A program made the translations under genes and the position numbers. The notes beneath the pieces are model-generated. The model did not search any database. It was not told the DNA's origin and saw only the letters and a list, made by a program, of their open reading frames with translations. 64,000 nucleotides of DNA from Planctomycetota bacterium (GTDB lineage: Bacteria > Planctomycetota > JACQVV01 > JASMLP01), in contig JASMLP010000020.1 in assembly GCA_030748635.1 (NCBI GenBank), positions 1-64,000 of the forward strand, written 5' to 3'. This document shows, one piece after another, positions 20,804 through 27,941 of the stretch (positions are counted from its first letter, which is position 1; each line of letters starts with the position of its first letter).

Positions 20804-21589
20804 TTGGAAGAGAGGTTGGTCGGGGTCGTGAAGGAATTTCCCTGGCTACGTGTTGATGGGGTAGATGTAACGACCACCGATTTCGTCCGGGCGTTGAAGC
20901 GGACAGGTCAGTGGGACCGTATCCTGCAAGAGGTCGTTAATGACCGTTTTGTTCGAGAGGAAGCGTCAAGGCGCGGAATCCAGGTTTCGGATGATGAGTT
21001 GCAGAAACTTTCAGACACGGTTCGGCGGCAACTTGATTTACACGACGCGACCGCTACTCACGCCTGGCTCAAGTCACGGCATCTGTCGGTCGAGGACTGG
21101 GAAGAGGCTTTAGAGCAAGACCTTCTATCGCGCCGTCTCGTTTTTGCAATTTACGGCGAAAATATTGTCGAAACTCGATTCGCTGAAACCATCGACCGCT
21201 ACAGTCGGGTCTGCCTTTCAAGGCTCTGCTGCGATGATGAGGGCCGAATCGACGAAATTGCCGAACAGATACGTCGGGGTGAAGCGGCGTTTTCTTCACT
21301 GGCCCGACGGTACTCGAGTGATGAGAGGACTCAAGAACTCGGTGGACAGATGGGGTGGGTATTACTTTCCGACCTCCCCGCTCAGTTGCGAAGTGCGATT
21401 GACGGGTCTTCAGGGAAAGGGGAGTTGGTCGGTCCCCTGAACACTTCCGAGGGGTGGGTTCTTTTGCGAGTGGAGGGTGTTCATGCGGCAACTCTCGAGG
21501 AGTGGATTCGAGAGGAAATTCTGGCCGACTTGCTCGCCGAGTGGGTTCTTCAAGAAGGAACGAATCGGCCTACAGAGTTACTGGTTTAG
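20804..21589 (+). CDS. Parvulin-type peptidylprolyl isomerase
   Basis: A 261-residue SurA/PrsA-like protein without an obvious signal peptide. An N-terminal SurA-like helical part (about 20-120, with ALEQDLLSRRLV) precedes a rotamase domain (about 125-235: FSSLARRYSSDERTQELGGQMGWV and VGPLNTSEGWVLLRVEG). The start is uncertain: TTG 20804 opens the frame, and GTG 20828 is an alternative; neither has a good Shine-Dalgarno. Its 3' end overlaps the convergent C39/ABC gene by four bases. In cyanobacteria a similar cytoplasmic parvulin is found beside HlyD proteins and C39 transporters with cyclic-nucleotide domains, so a folding or presentation role for exported peptides is likely here. Confidence 0.85.
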   Translation: MEERLVGVVKEFPWLRVDGVDVTTTDFVRALKRTGQWDRILQEVVNDRFVREEASRRGIQVSDDELQKLSDTVRRQLDLHDATATHAWLKSRHLSVEDWEEALEQDLLSRRLVFAIYGENIVETRFAETIDRYSRVCLSRLCCDDEGRIDEIAEQIRRGEAAFSSLARRYSSDERTQELGGQMGWVLLSDLPAQLRSAIDGSSGKGELVGPLNTSEGWVLLRVEGVHAATLEEWIREEILADLLAEWVLQEGTNRPTELLV

Positions 21590-24500
21590 TCTCGCCCTAG
21601 AAGGTTGTTGTACACCGGGTGGTTGATTTTCAGGTACTCGTGATTTTGGCACTCGAGGAGTCGCCCATCAACAAGGAGCGCGATTTCGTCGGCTTCTCTG
21701 GCATCTTGCGGGGACGAGGGGGCAAAGATAAAGGTGGTATGATCACGAAGGAACCGAATGATATCGCGAAGTATCTCCCATCGCTCACCACTAGGGAGGT
21801 CGGAAAGAGGGCGGTAGGCGATCAGAAGGTCTGGGCGGGAGTACAGTGCCCGAGCAAACTGAATTCGTTGCCCTAAGCCGCAATCTATCCCCTGAGAATC
21901 GCGCTCGAGTTGTGTCTTTTCTCCTTCGGGTAATTCCGAAAGCAGTTGGGGAAGTCGAAGAAGTTCCAAGACGGTTTGATAGAGGTCATTTCCCAGAGAT
22001 GGGATTGCCGAGGACAGTAAGATATTTTCCCGAATACTTATGGGGAGAATGAGTGGATTTTGGGTGATTGTGTGAACACGACACTCGCTCATCGACAAGC
22101 CATCGGGACCTGTCCTCTCTAGAGAGCCCTGCGCGATTTCGGAAGGGAGGCAGTTTGAGTCCAGGATACGTAGAAGTTCCCAGCTTCCATTATCAGGCGG
22201 CCCTACTGTTGCGAGACTTTTTCCGGAGCCCACATGTAAATTAATCCCACGTAACCAGCCGACATGGTTTTGTCGGGACATCGGAGCGTGAAGGTTTTGG
22301 ACTTGGATTGTCGGAGGTGTTGGGGCGAGTGGGGGTGTTTTGTCGGAAGAGAGGATTTCTGAATCGGACTTTTCACTCGAAGTGTCCAGAATCTCTTTGA
22401 TTCGGTCTAGGTCAGACTGAATCGTCCAGTGCGAGAGAAGGGAGGACAGAATTTTCCAGGTGAGGTAGGGAAGCAATAAAGCCTCGAGTAGAAAGAAACC
22501 ACCAATTTTTGAAGTGGATTGCGCAAGAATCCACAATGTAACGAAAGGTGTGACACCGACAACTCCAGAGACCCATATCGACCACTGGGTGGAATGGATA
22601 CGAGCATTGGCTGATCGCCTCGCTTGATTGCAATGTTTCAGAGCCCATCCCAAAAGACGAGCCAGACGATACTCACTTTGACGTAAGAGAACGTGGTTGA
22701 GTCGATTTGCGCTTTCGTGGAGAAAGTATTGGCTGGAAGCGGCTTCCGAGCGAAACCGCAGGAATCCCGCATACCAGATGCTTCCGGAAAGTGCGGTGGC
22801 AAGAAAGAAAAGGATTCCCCAGAAGGGGGCGGACGCAATGAGATGAAAAGAAATTCCAGTTAGGATCAATCCTTCGCGAATCCATTGGGCTAAAGAACTG
22901 CGGGCCCAGGTCCGAACTCTTTCGACCGAACCAGAATGCAAAATGACATCGTGCAGTGTGAGGCGTTCCCAGGTTGTTTCTGGAAGCGAAAAAAATTGAT
23001 TGAGAAATCGAGGATAGGCGGTAATCGACCAGTGAAGCCAACCTCGGTCGAAAAAAAGAGGACAGGACCCTTGCAGCGCCATCCAGGTGACAGCGAGGGT
23101 TGCGATTCGAAAAATAATTTCAGGAGATGGGCCAGAGGATTGAGCAAGGGTTCCAAATAGGTAGATCAATCCCAAGGTGGCAAGGGCTTCGAGGAAGAGT
23201 AGAGCAAGCCAGTATTTCAGAGCCGATCCGATTCCCAGGAGCCACTGATGGAGAGGGTTGGTTTGGGGGTGGTGATCGAGAGGTTCGATAAGATCCGCGG
23301 TGGGTGTCAGGGCGAGATGGATTCCCGTCCACTGATTGATGAATTCTTGTACGGGAAGGGTTCGAATCCCTATGGCGGGGTCCATGATCTGCACCCGGTC
23401 TTTGGATGCATGAACAAGAACTGTGAAATGGCTGCCTTGCCAGAATAGGATGGCCGGATTTTCGAGAGAACGTAATTCAGCCAGGTTTGACCATCGAGTC
23501 GCTGTTTTAAAACCCATCGAAGAGGCGGCTTGAACCAGGGCCTCAAGTGATGAGCCTTCTCGAGAGGTCCCGATCTGATCACGAACCCATGAGAGAGGTT
23601 GTTTGCGACCATGGGATTGAAGGACCGATGTGAGGCAGGCCGCGCCACAATCCATTTCATTGTGTTGCAGAACAACCGGATGGGCGGCTCCCCAGAGGAA
23701 CGGATTCAATAACCGTCGGATTCGACTCGGTTGGATGAAGGAACTTGTTTCTGGGGTGGAAGAGGCGGAGTCGATGTCAAGGGGCACGCCGTGTTGTTGG
23801 TCCATCGCTTGCTGTTGCATGTAACGCGAAACTTCGTCGACGAGCTCTTGGCGAATGGAGGGTTTGTTCCCCAAAAGGGACTCGAAGTCGGAACGGTTGA
23901 GGCGGTAAAGGATCATGGGTGTTTTGGAGACGACCGTTGCATTACGGCGGTCGCCCGTCAGAAGGGAGCGTTCGCCGAAGTAATCACCGGCCTGAAGCGA
24001 GCGAATGGGACTCACTGACTGCTGGCGCTGTGGATCCATCTCGTAGACGAGAGCTTCCCCTTCGTAAATGAAAAACATGGACACCCCATCTTCTCCGGTT
24101 CGTACCAGTGACGAGTCAGGAGGGGTTTCCATTCGTTCGAGTCGATCGGCAAGAGTTCGGGTGTTCGCGGGAGTAAGACCCATCAGTTGTCGGATCGACT
24201 CCAGGAAGGTACGGACTTGAATGAGTTCGAGGTTGAGAGTCAGAGCTTTGCGAATCTCAGGAAACTGTTTGACGAATTGAAGGAAGTCTTGACGGTCAAG
24301 TTTCCAGGCCGAAAGGTCGCTTGTGCTCCGCACCGAAGCGTTGCGTGGTGCGGCGTCGATGACCCCAACCTCACCGACCAGATCACCCCGGATTCTGCGT
24401 CCCAGGTTTCGGCGGGATCCGGTCGGTTCGTCGATTTGTACAATTCGAGCGGCGCCGCGTTCGATTACGAAGAGAGCCTGGGCATCTTCTCCCTGGTGAA

Positions 24501-24654
24501 AGAGATAATCGCCCATCTCCAATTCAATCCGTTGCCACAAAAGGGACAGACTGCCTAGTTGTTCGTGGGTGAGGCACCGAAACGCCGCAATCTCCTCGAG
24601 CAAGCCAAGAATCGTTTCGGGGACCGCAGTGATATCAGGCTTTTCCTGTGTCAT
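21586..24654 (-). CDS. Cyclic-nucleotide-domain / C39 peptidase / ABC protein with degenerate ATPase
   Basis: A 1022-residue membrane protein with, in order, two cyclic-nucleotide-binding-like domains (about 15-125 and 155-265; GDYLFHQGEDAQALFVIERG and LVRTGEDGVSMFFIYEGEA), a C39 peptidase domain (about 325-450), an ABC transmembrane domain (about 480-740) and an ABC ATPase-like domain (about 780-1022). The C39 part looks active: Cys in NEMDCGAACL (about 336), His in GSHFTVLV and Asp in IMDPAIG. C39 peptidases cut leaders after a double glycine. The ATPase part looks dead: Walker A reads TVGPPDNGSWELL without lysine, the signature reads DCGLGQR, Walker B reads LLIAYRPLSDL without the D-E pair, and the H-loop reads FIFAPSSPQD without histidine. 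It may therefore cleave peptides without pumping by itself. The peptide gene at 24878 is divergent to it. Confidence 0.88.
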   Translation of the reverse strand: MTQEKPDITAVPETILGLLEEIAAFRCLTHEQLGSLSLLWQRIELEMGDYLFHQGEDAQALFVIERGAARIVQIDEPTGSRRNLGRRIRGDLVGEVGVIDAAPRNASVRSTSDLSAWKLDRQDFLQFVKQFPEIRKALTLNLELIQVRTFLESIRQLMGLTPANTRTLADRLERMETPPDSSLVRTGEDGVSMFFIYEGEALVYEMDPQRQQSVSPIRSLQAGDYFGERSLLTGDRRNATVVSKTPMILYRLNRSDFESLLGNKPSIRQELVDEVSRYMQQQAMDQQHGVPLDIDSASSTPETSSFIQPSRIRRLLNPFLWGAAHPVVLQHNEMDCGAACLTSVLQSHGRKQPLSWVRDQIGTSREGSSLEALVQAASSMGFKTATRWSNLAELRSLENPAILFWQGSHFTVLVHASKDRVQIMDPAIGIRTLPVQEFINQWTGIHLALTPTADLIEPLDHHPQTNPLHQWLLGIGSALKYWLALLFLEALATLGLIYLFGTLAQSSGPSPEIIFRIATLAVTWMALQGSCPLFFDRGWLHWSITAYPRFLNQFFSLPETTWERLTLHDVILHSGSVERVRTWARSSLAQWIREGLILTGISFHLIASAPFWGILFFLATALSGSIWYAGFLRFRSEAASSQYFLHESANRLNHVLLRQSEYRLARLLGWALKHCNQARRSANARIHSTQWSIWVSGVVGVTPFVTLWILAQSTSKIGGFFLLEALLLPYLTWKILSSLLSHWTIQSDLDRIKEILDTSSEKSDSEILSSDKTPPLAPTPPTIQVQNLHAPMSRQNHVGWLRGINLHVGSGKSLATVGPPDNGSWELLRILDSNCLPSEIAQGSLERTGPDGLSMSECRVHTITQNPLILPISIRENILLSSAIPSLGNDLYQTVLELLRLPQLLSELPEGEKTQLERDSQGIDCGLGQRIQFARALYSRPDLLIAYRPLSDLPSGERWEILRDIIRFLRDHTTFIFAPSSPQDAREADEIALLVDGRLLECQNHEYLKINHPVYNNLLGRD

Positions 24655-24745
24655 TGTGGAAGAGTCGGTTTCAGACGGTAAGCCATGTGATATAAAGCTT
24701 TAGGTAAAGAGTAGATGGCAGTGGAAGGGGTGGGTTCTGGACAAA

Positions 24746-24797
24746 TTGACGAATGGGTGGCCACAATCATATTTTCTGGATAATTCGCTGGAATTAT
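24746..24797 (+). promoter_or_regulatory. Possible promoter and dyad upstream of the GG-leader peptide gene
   Basis: TTGACG (24746-24751) and TATTTT (24770-24775) are 18 bases apart on the plus strand. Just after them ATAATTC (24780-24786) and GAATTAT (24791-24797) form a 7-bp dyad with a 4-base gap, near the expected start of transcription. A regulator bound there would block the promoter. Weak evidence from pattern only. Confidence 0.3.
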
Positions 24798-24877
24798 TCT
24801 GCTCGGGATTTCGTTTAGTAATATTGTAGACGCGAATTTTGAAGCTTCTGGAACACCAAGAGGGAAACGAGGTCGCC

Positions 24878-25060
24878 ATGGCACGAATAAAAATAGAAAA
24901 TATCGAGCGGAATCCCGAGCTGGATGCGCGTCTTCGCCAGAAGTTGATAGGCGGTTCCCTGGTTTCGCCAGTCGCTTTGCTCGGATCTTCCCGCAGAGGA
25001 AGTCGCACCGGAGTCGCGGGTAGGGTGGGGCTTAGCCTTTTTCGTCTGTTGCTAGCTTGA
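24878..25060 (+). CDS. Small peptide with double-glycine leader
   Basis: A 60-residue peptide preceded by GAGG (with a six-base gap to ATG 24878). Residues 1-26 look like a leader for a C39 peptidase: charged and helical (IERNPELDARLRQ) ending KLIGG. The remaining 34 residues start SLVSPVALLGSS, include a basic Gly/Arg part (RRGSRTGVAGR) and end in a hydrophobic SLFRLLLA. There are no cysteines, so lanthionine or disulphide chemistry is not expected. It is divergent from the C39 protein gene, 223 bases away. This is the natural candidate substrate of that peptidase. I do not recognise a named family; bacteriocin, signal peptide or membrane-active peptide are all possible. Confidence 0.65.
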   Translation: MARIKIENIERNPELDARLRQKLIGGSLVSPVALLGSSRRGSRTGVAGRVGLSLFRLLLA

Positions 25061-25141
25061 GATCAGCAACCAACGCATAACAGAAGTAAAACCAGGTTTC
25101 CTCGGCCCTCTTGGATCAAAGAGGGTCTGGAGGATGAAAAA

Positions 25142-25357
25142 TCAGAAAACCTTGGGCCAGGGCGATTCGGCTTTTTCTCGGACCACAACGATAATCGGTT
25201 GAGCGTTTTTGTTCACGGTGCCATCAGCCTGAAGGACTTCGATGGTTTCGTTAATGGTGTTCATCAAGCGTCCCTCACCGCTACGGAGCTTTTTGATCTG
25301 CTTTTTCTTTTTCTTGCCTAGGTCGATAATTACTGGGTTGACAGCTGTTTCGGGCAT
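25142..25357 (-). CDS. Small Lys-rich protein, DUF6200-like
   Basis: A 71-residue protein with an excellent ribosome site (AGGAGG five bases before ATG 25357). It reads MPETAVNPVIIDLGKKKKKQ, then IKKLRSGEGRLMNTINETIEVL, and ends in a strand-like PIIVVVREK and SPWPKVF. This agrees with what I remember of DUF6200, a short family of unknown function that opens with P-V-I-I-D-L-G-K-K. It converges on the GG-leader peptide gene (81 bases between stops). Together with the DUF6312-like gene at 20457 it gives two short Lys-rich proteins flanking the parvulin/C39 genes. Function unknown; a cargo or chaperone role is a guess. Confidence 0.75.
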   Translation of the reverse strand: MPETAVNPVIIDLGKKKKKQIKKLRSGEGRLMNTINETIEVLQADGTVNKNAQPIIVVVREKAESPWPKVF

Positions 25358-25487
25358 GGGAGCCTCCTGTTTATTCGGTGTGACGTCATTCGGGAACGCG
25401 TCCGGGTAAGGAATTGTATCGTGGGGAGCGGAATAAAGTCCATCAGAACGCATAGCCTTTTGGCTTCTTTTGCGACCTGTGTTCGAT

Positions 25488-26189
25488 TCAGGTCCAGATG
25501 CGTTTGGTTTTGAGGCCGACGAGACTACCGTCGGCGGCACGTCCGATGATGTAGACCTCGCCCTCTACCACGTCTTCTCCACCGACATTAATGACTTGAA
25601 TATCGGTCAGGTTGGCTTTCATGAAGGCTTCGATTTTGGCGTAACGAGCCTTTTCCGCCTCCTCGAAGATCGGGGGATCGGAGAAGAAGGAGGATGCGGG
25701 TTCAACGCGGATTTCCACCGACTCGTCGAGGCGCATCAATTTCCGAAAATTTTCCGCGGTGAGCGGTGTCTGAGGCTTCATGGCCCGATGGAATTTTTTG
25801 TAGGGGTAGTCCGATTCGCTGATGTAGTACAGGTCTTTGGCGAGAGTTTCGAGTTGGGTGGACAATCGAGGGGGTGAAGAGGTGTTGGCTCGGTTTTCGG
25901 AAGTGGATGGCGTGGATTCTTCCTCAGAACTGCCCGTTTGGCGGACAGGCGGTTTGGTTTGCGAAGGGCGCTTAGGGCGAACTTTGGCCTTGTAGCTGAG
26001 TTGAATGATCTTGCCTAGGATGGCTTTGCGTTGCTGAGCTGTTTTGGCGGCGTGAAACTGTTTCCAAAGCTTCTGGCGTTCCTGTCGAACCGATTGCTGT
26101 TGGGAAGGGTTGGCCTTTTCCGATTGGGCGGTGGCGGACCCACTGAGGGTGAGCGCAAGAAAGATAGTTGCCAAGATCGATTTTCTCAT
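25488..26189 (-). CDS. Exported NuiA-like (nuclease A inhibitor family) protein
   Basis: A 233-residue protein. ATG 26189 gives a clear signal peptide (MRKSILATIFLALTLSGSATAQ, cut near residue 22). A basic, Pro/Ser/Thr-rich linker covers about 23-115. The C-terminal domain (about 120-233) matches the NuiA family pattern: LAKDLYYISESDYPYKKF, LTAENFRKLM, a VEIRVEPASSFFS segment and the end GEVYIIGRAADGSLVGLKT. In Anabaena NuiA is a cytoplasmic inhibitor of the sugar-non-specific nuclease NucA. Here the domain is exported, and no nuclease gene is in the window, so it may bind another partner. It lies 130 bases upstream of the DUF6200-like gene on the same strand. Confidence 0.75.
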   Translation of the reverse strand: MRKSILATIFLALTLSGSATAQSEKANPSQQQSVRQERQKLWKQFHAAKTAQQRKAILGKIIQLSYKAKVRPKRPSQTKPPVRQTGSSEEESTPSTSENRANTSSPPRLSTQLETLAKDLYYISESDYPYKKFHRAMKPQTPLTAENFRKLMRLDESVEIRVEPASSFFSDPPIFEEAEKARYAKIEAFMKANLTDIQVINVGGEDVVEGEVYIIGRAADGSLVGLKTKRIWT

Positions 26190-26546
26190 GATGCCCAAAC
26201 TCCCTCTGCCAGTTGACGATTTGCTATCCATCCACCCCTCCATGATGGGGGTTAGAGCGAAAATCATAGGGTACCCCCAGAGAAAAGAGAAGGGTGGGGT
26301 GGTTTGGGGATATTGTCTGGAAGCGCGTGAATGCGAAAAATCTGGATAAATTCAAGAGCTGAGAGACGCCTGGGATTGGTTTTGTAACTTATATTCATGT
26401 AATGGTTTGTGTTGTTTTGAGTTCGTCCGTTATGGAGGAATGAGATTATTTTGATTTTCTTCGTCGAGATGGCCAGAAGGGGTGCTTGTAGGGATGTCAG
26501 GAAAACACCAGAACGCTCAAACTTTTTGGATTGCGGGAAAACTACC
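26190..26546. other. Divergent intergenic region with first copy of the shared upstream element
   Basis: A 357-base gap between the NuiA-like gene and the small hydrophobic protein gene. It carries element copy 1 (26462-26498). The AT-rich part (about 26340-26460) has no reading frame worth calling. Confidence 0.45.
26462..26498 (+). repeat. Shared upstream element, copy 1
   Basis: CGTCGAGAT (26462-26470) and GGTGCTTGTAGGGATGTC (26481-26498), preceded by a T-rich stretch, 48 bases before the small hydrophobic protein gene. The same arrangement recurs at 26995-27031 and 27855-27892 with the spacing between the two blocks held at 19-20 bases. See copies 2 and 3. Likely a promoter or leader-RNA control element. 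Confidence 0.65.
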
Positions 26547-26756
26547 ATGAATCACTCCAGTGTGAGTTCGATCCGGGATGGGGCGATTGTCGGCGGAACT
26601 GCGGGAGTGATTTCTGCTGGGACTGTGACGGCTGTGGTGCTTACTTTCAGCGAGGCTACGGCACTGGTGGGTGCAGTGATGTTGGTGGCGCCCGTTGCGG
26701 TCGGAGTCACGGTGGGTGTTGGTACGGGGGCACTCATCGGCTGGATCATGGAATAA
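26547..26756 (+). CDS. Small hydrophobic Gly-rich protein, bacteriocin-like
   Basis: A 69-residue protein. ATG 26547 is preceded by GGGAAAA with a seven-base gap, and the shared upstream element lies 48 bases further up. After a short polar start (MNHSSVSSIRDGAIVGG) the rest is one or two membrane-spanning Gly/Val/Ala-rich segments with repeated G-x-x-x-G spacing (GVTVGVGTGALIGWIME). The VGG at about residue 17 could be read as a double-glycine cut, which would make a class II bacteriocin-like product, but a plain small membrane protein is as likely. No family is recognised. It has its own promoter element and terminator. Confidence 0.55.
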   Translation: MNHSSVSSIRDGAIVGGTAGVISAGTVTAVVLTFSEATALVGAVMLVAPVAVGVTVGVGTGALIGWIME

Positions 26757-26928
26757 GCTCAAACAAGGAATCCTGGGCACTAGGGAAGTTGTATTAGCCC
26801 GAAGAAAAGAACAGCTTTTGAGTTGCGGTGTCAGGTGGGTAGGTCGCGAGTTCGGACCGGTTGTTTGTAGAGGATCGTTTCAAAAATCCCCCCCGGGTCG
26901 CCATCGAGCGGCCCGTTTTATCCCTGTC

Positions 26929-26967
26929 GCCTCGAACAGGAAGTTCGCTTCCTGTTCGAGGCTTTTT
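26929..26967 (+). terminator. Rho-independent terminator, unit 1
   Basis: GCCTCGAACAGGAAG (26929-26943), tetraloop TTCG, CTTCCTGTTCGAGGC (26948-26962): a perfect 15-bp stem, then TTTTT. It has a near twin at 27716-27752. Confidence 0.92.
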
Positions 26968-26994
26968 CTCTCGAAATATTTTTGTGTTTTATTG

Positions 26995-27031
26995 CGTTGA
27001 GATTCGAGGCAAGGGTGCTTGTAGGGGTGTC
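26995..27031 (+). repeat. Shared upstream element, copy 2
   Basis: CGTTGAGAT (26995-27003) and GGTGCTTGTAGGGGTGTC (27014-27031), 36 bases before ATG 27068. It begins 28 bases after the unit 1 terminator, which argues that it contains the promoter of the next gene. TTGAGA and TTGTAG lie 16 bases apart, a spacing typical of -35 and -10 boxes. Confidence 0.65.
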
Positions 27032-27067
27032 AACGAGAACGAGACACTTTCAGTGGGGAGATACAGG

Positions 27068-27607
27068 ATGAAGCATTCGAAGTTTGCCTCCTTGGGCATA
27101 GGATGGATGAACGTTGTGGGGCTTTTTCTGGGAAGCGTGTTGGGGGGCGGCTGTTCGCCTCATGTTGAATTTTCGGAAGTCACCTCGATGTCGAGTGCGG
27201 GGTACGGAGGTGATTGCGCGCCATTACCTGGAAGACTGATCCGGGCTCATCAGGCAGCGATTGCCGTGAGTCTCGAATCGGACCGAGAGTCCTCGGTTTC
27301 CGAGGGTCTGGAGGTGGTGACCGACGACGAAGGCAAGAACTCCAGTTTAGTCATGGTCGAAGCTCTCGAGGGCCAAGAGATCGACAACATTCAGATTCGT
27401 CTCGACGGTCCCCGAGGGCGTCCGGTGTCCCCGACCTGGCGACTCGATTCGATTGTGTCTACCGAACCGGTTCTCTTTCGTCGTCTCGACTGGACCTTTC
27501 GCGGAGTTCAGGGTCACCACGATTTGACGTTGCATGTCTCCTACACGACGGGGGGTCGCACCGTCCGGTATGTGCGTCCCTGTCTGCTGACGTACCCCTT
27601 GGAGTGA
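27068..27607 (+). CDS. Exported protein of unknown function, probable lipoprotein
   Basis: A 179-residue protein starting at ATG 27068 (GGGGAG ten bases upstream). The N-terminus has a hydrophobic export segment (about 14-28, MNVVGLFLGSVLGGGC); the GGGC could be a loose lipobox with Cys about 29. The remainder is polar with beta-strand character and no motif I recognise; AIAVSLESDRESSVSEGLEV and HDLTLHVSYTTGGRTVRYV are its most structured parts. It stands alone between its own promoter element and terminator. Function unknown. Confidence 0.65.
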   Translation: MKHSKFASLGIGWMNVVGLFLGSVLGGGCSPHVEFSEVTSMSSAGYGGDCAPLPGRLIRAHQAAIAVSLESDRESSVSEGLEVVTDDEGKNSSLVMVEALEGQEIDNIQIRLDGPRGRPVSPTWRLDSIVSTEPVLFRRLDWTFRGVQGHHDLTLHVSYTTGGRTVRYVRPCLLTYPLE

Positions 27608-27715
27608 GCGGAGAATCGGACTTGAGTCCAATCGATTTTCGTAGATTGGGTGATCAGGCCGAGGTTTTTCGAGTCGCCCGTGAGTTGCCAAGGAGCAACT
27701 TGCTTCTTCCTGACG

Positions 27716-27752
27716 CCTCGAACGGGAAGTTTGCTTCCCGTTCGAGGTTTTT
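27716..27752 (+). terminator. Rho-independent terminator, unit 2
   Basis: CCTCGAACGGGAAG (27716-27729), loop TTTG, CTTCCCGTTCGAGG (27734-27747), then TTTTT. Compared with the unit 1 terminator the stem differs by one A-to-G change matched by T-to-C on the other arm, so pairing is kept. Confidence 0.92.
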
Positions 27753-27854
27753 GGTTGCGAGGGCAAACTCGGCTCGAATGGGTTTTCATCGATTTTTATA
27801 GACACCGTGTAAGTGTTGGTTAGTCAATGGGTTTGATGTTTTTTCCAATTTCCT

Positions 27855-27892
27855 CGTTGAGATCGGTTGTGAGCGGTGCTTGTAGGGGTGTT
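27855..27892 (+). repeat. Shared upstream element, copy 3
   Basis: CGTTGAGAT (27855-27863) and GGTGCTTGTAGGGGTGTT (27875-27892), 49 bases before the pseudopilin gene. Copies 1 and 3 also share GTCAGGAAAA just downstream. Confidence 0.65.
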
Positions 27893-27941
27893 TCGGAAGT
27901 CAGGAAAAGGTCGTTCATCCTCGGTAGATCGGAGAAACCTC

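Larger units (their letters stand above)
26757..27067. other. Intergenic region with terminator and element copy 2
   Basis: A 311-base gap. It holds a strong terminator (26929-26967) and, only 28 bases later, element copy 2 (26995-27031). The first 170 bases show nothing recognisable. A long upstream extension of the next gene's reading frame (from 26861) runs through the terminator and is not used. Confidence 0.5.
27608..27941. other. Intergenic region with terminator and element copy 3
   Basis: A 334-base gap with the unit 2 terminator (27716-27752) and element copy 3 (27855-27892). The rest shows no gene. Confidence 0.5.

Noticed and set aside
23358-23370. GGGTTCGAATCCC, which looks like a tRNA T-arm
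   Set aside because: It lies inside the C39/ABC coding sequence (near the DPAIG segment), and no matching acceptor stem, D-arm or anticodon arm is found around it.
26929-26967. Imperfect resemblance of the palindromes near the repeated units to integron attC sites
   Set aside because: They are perfect stems with short loops and T runs, and lack the RYYYAAC/GTTRRRY core sites; terminators explain them fully.
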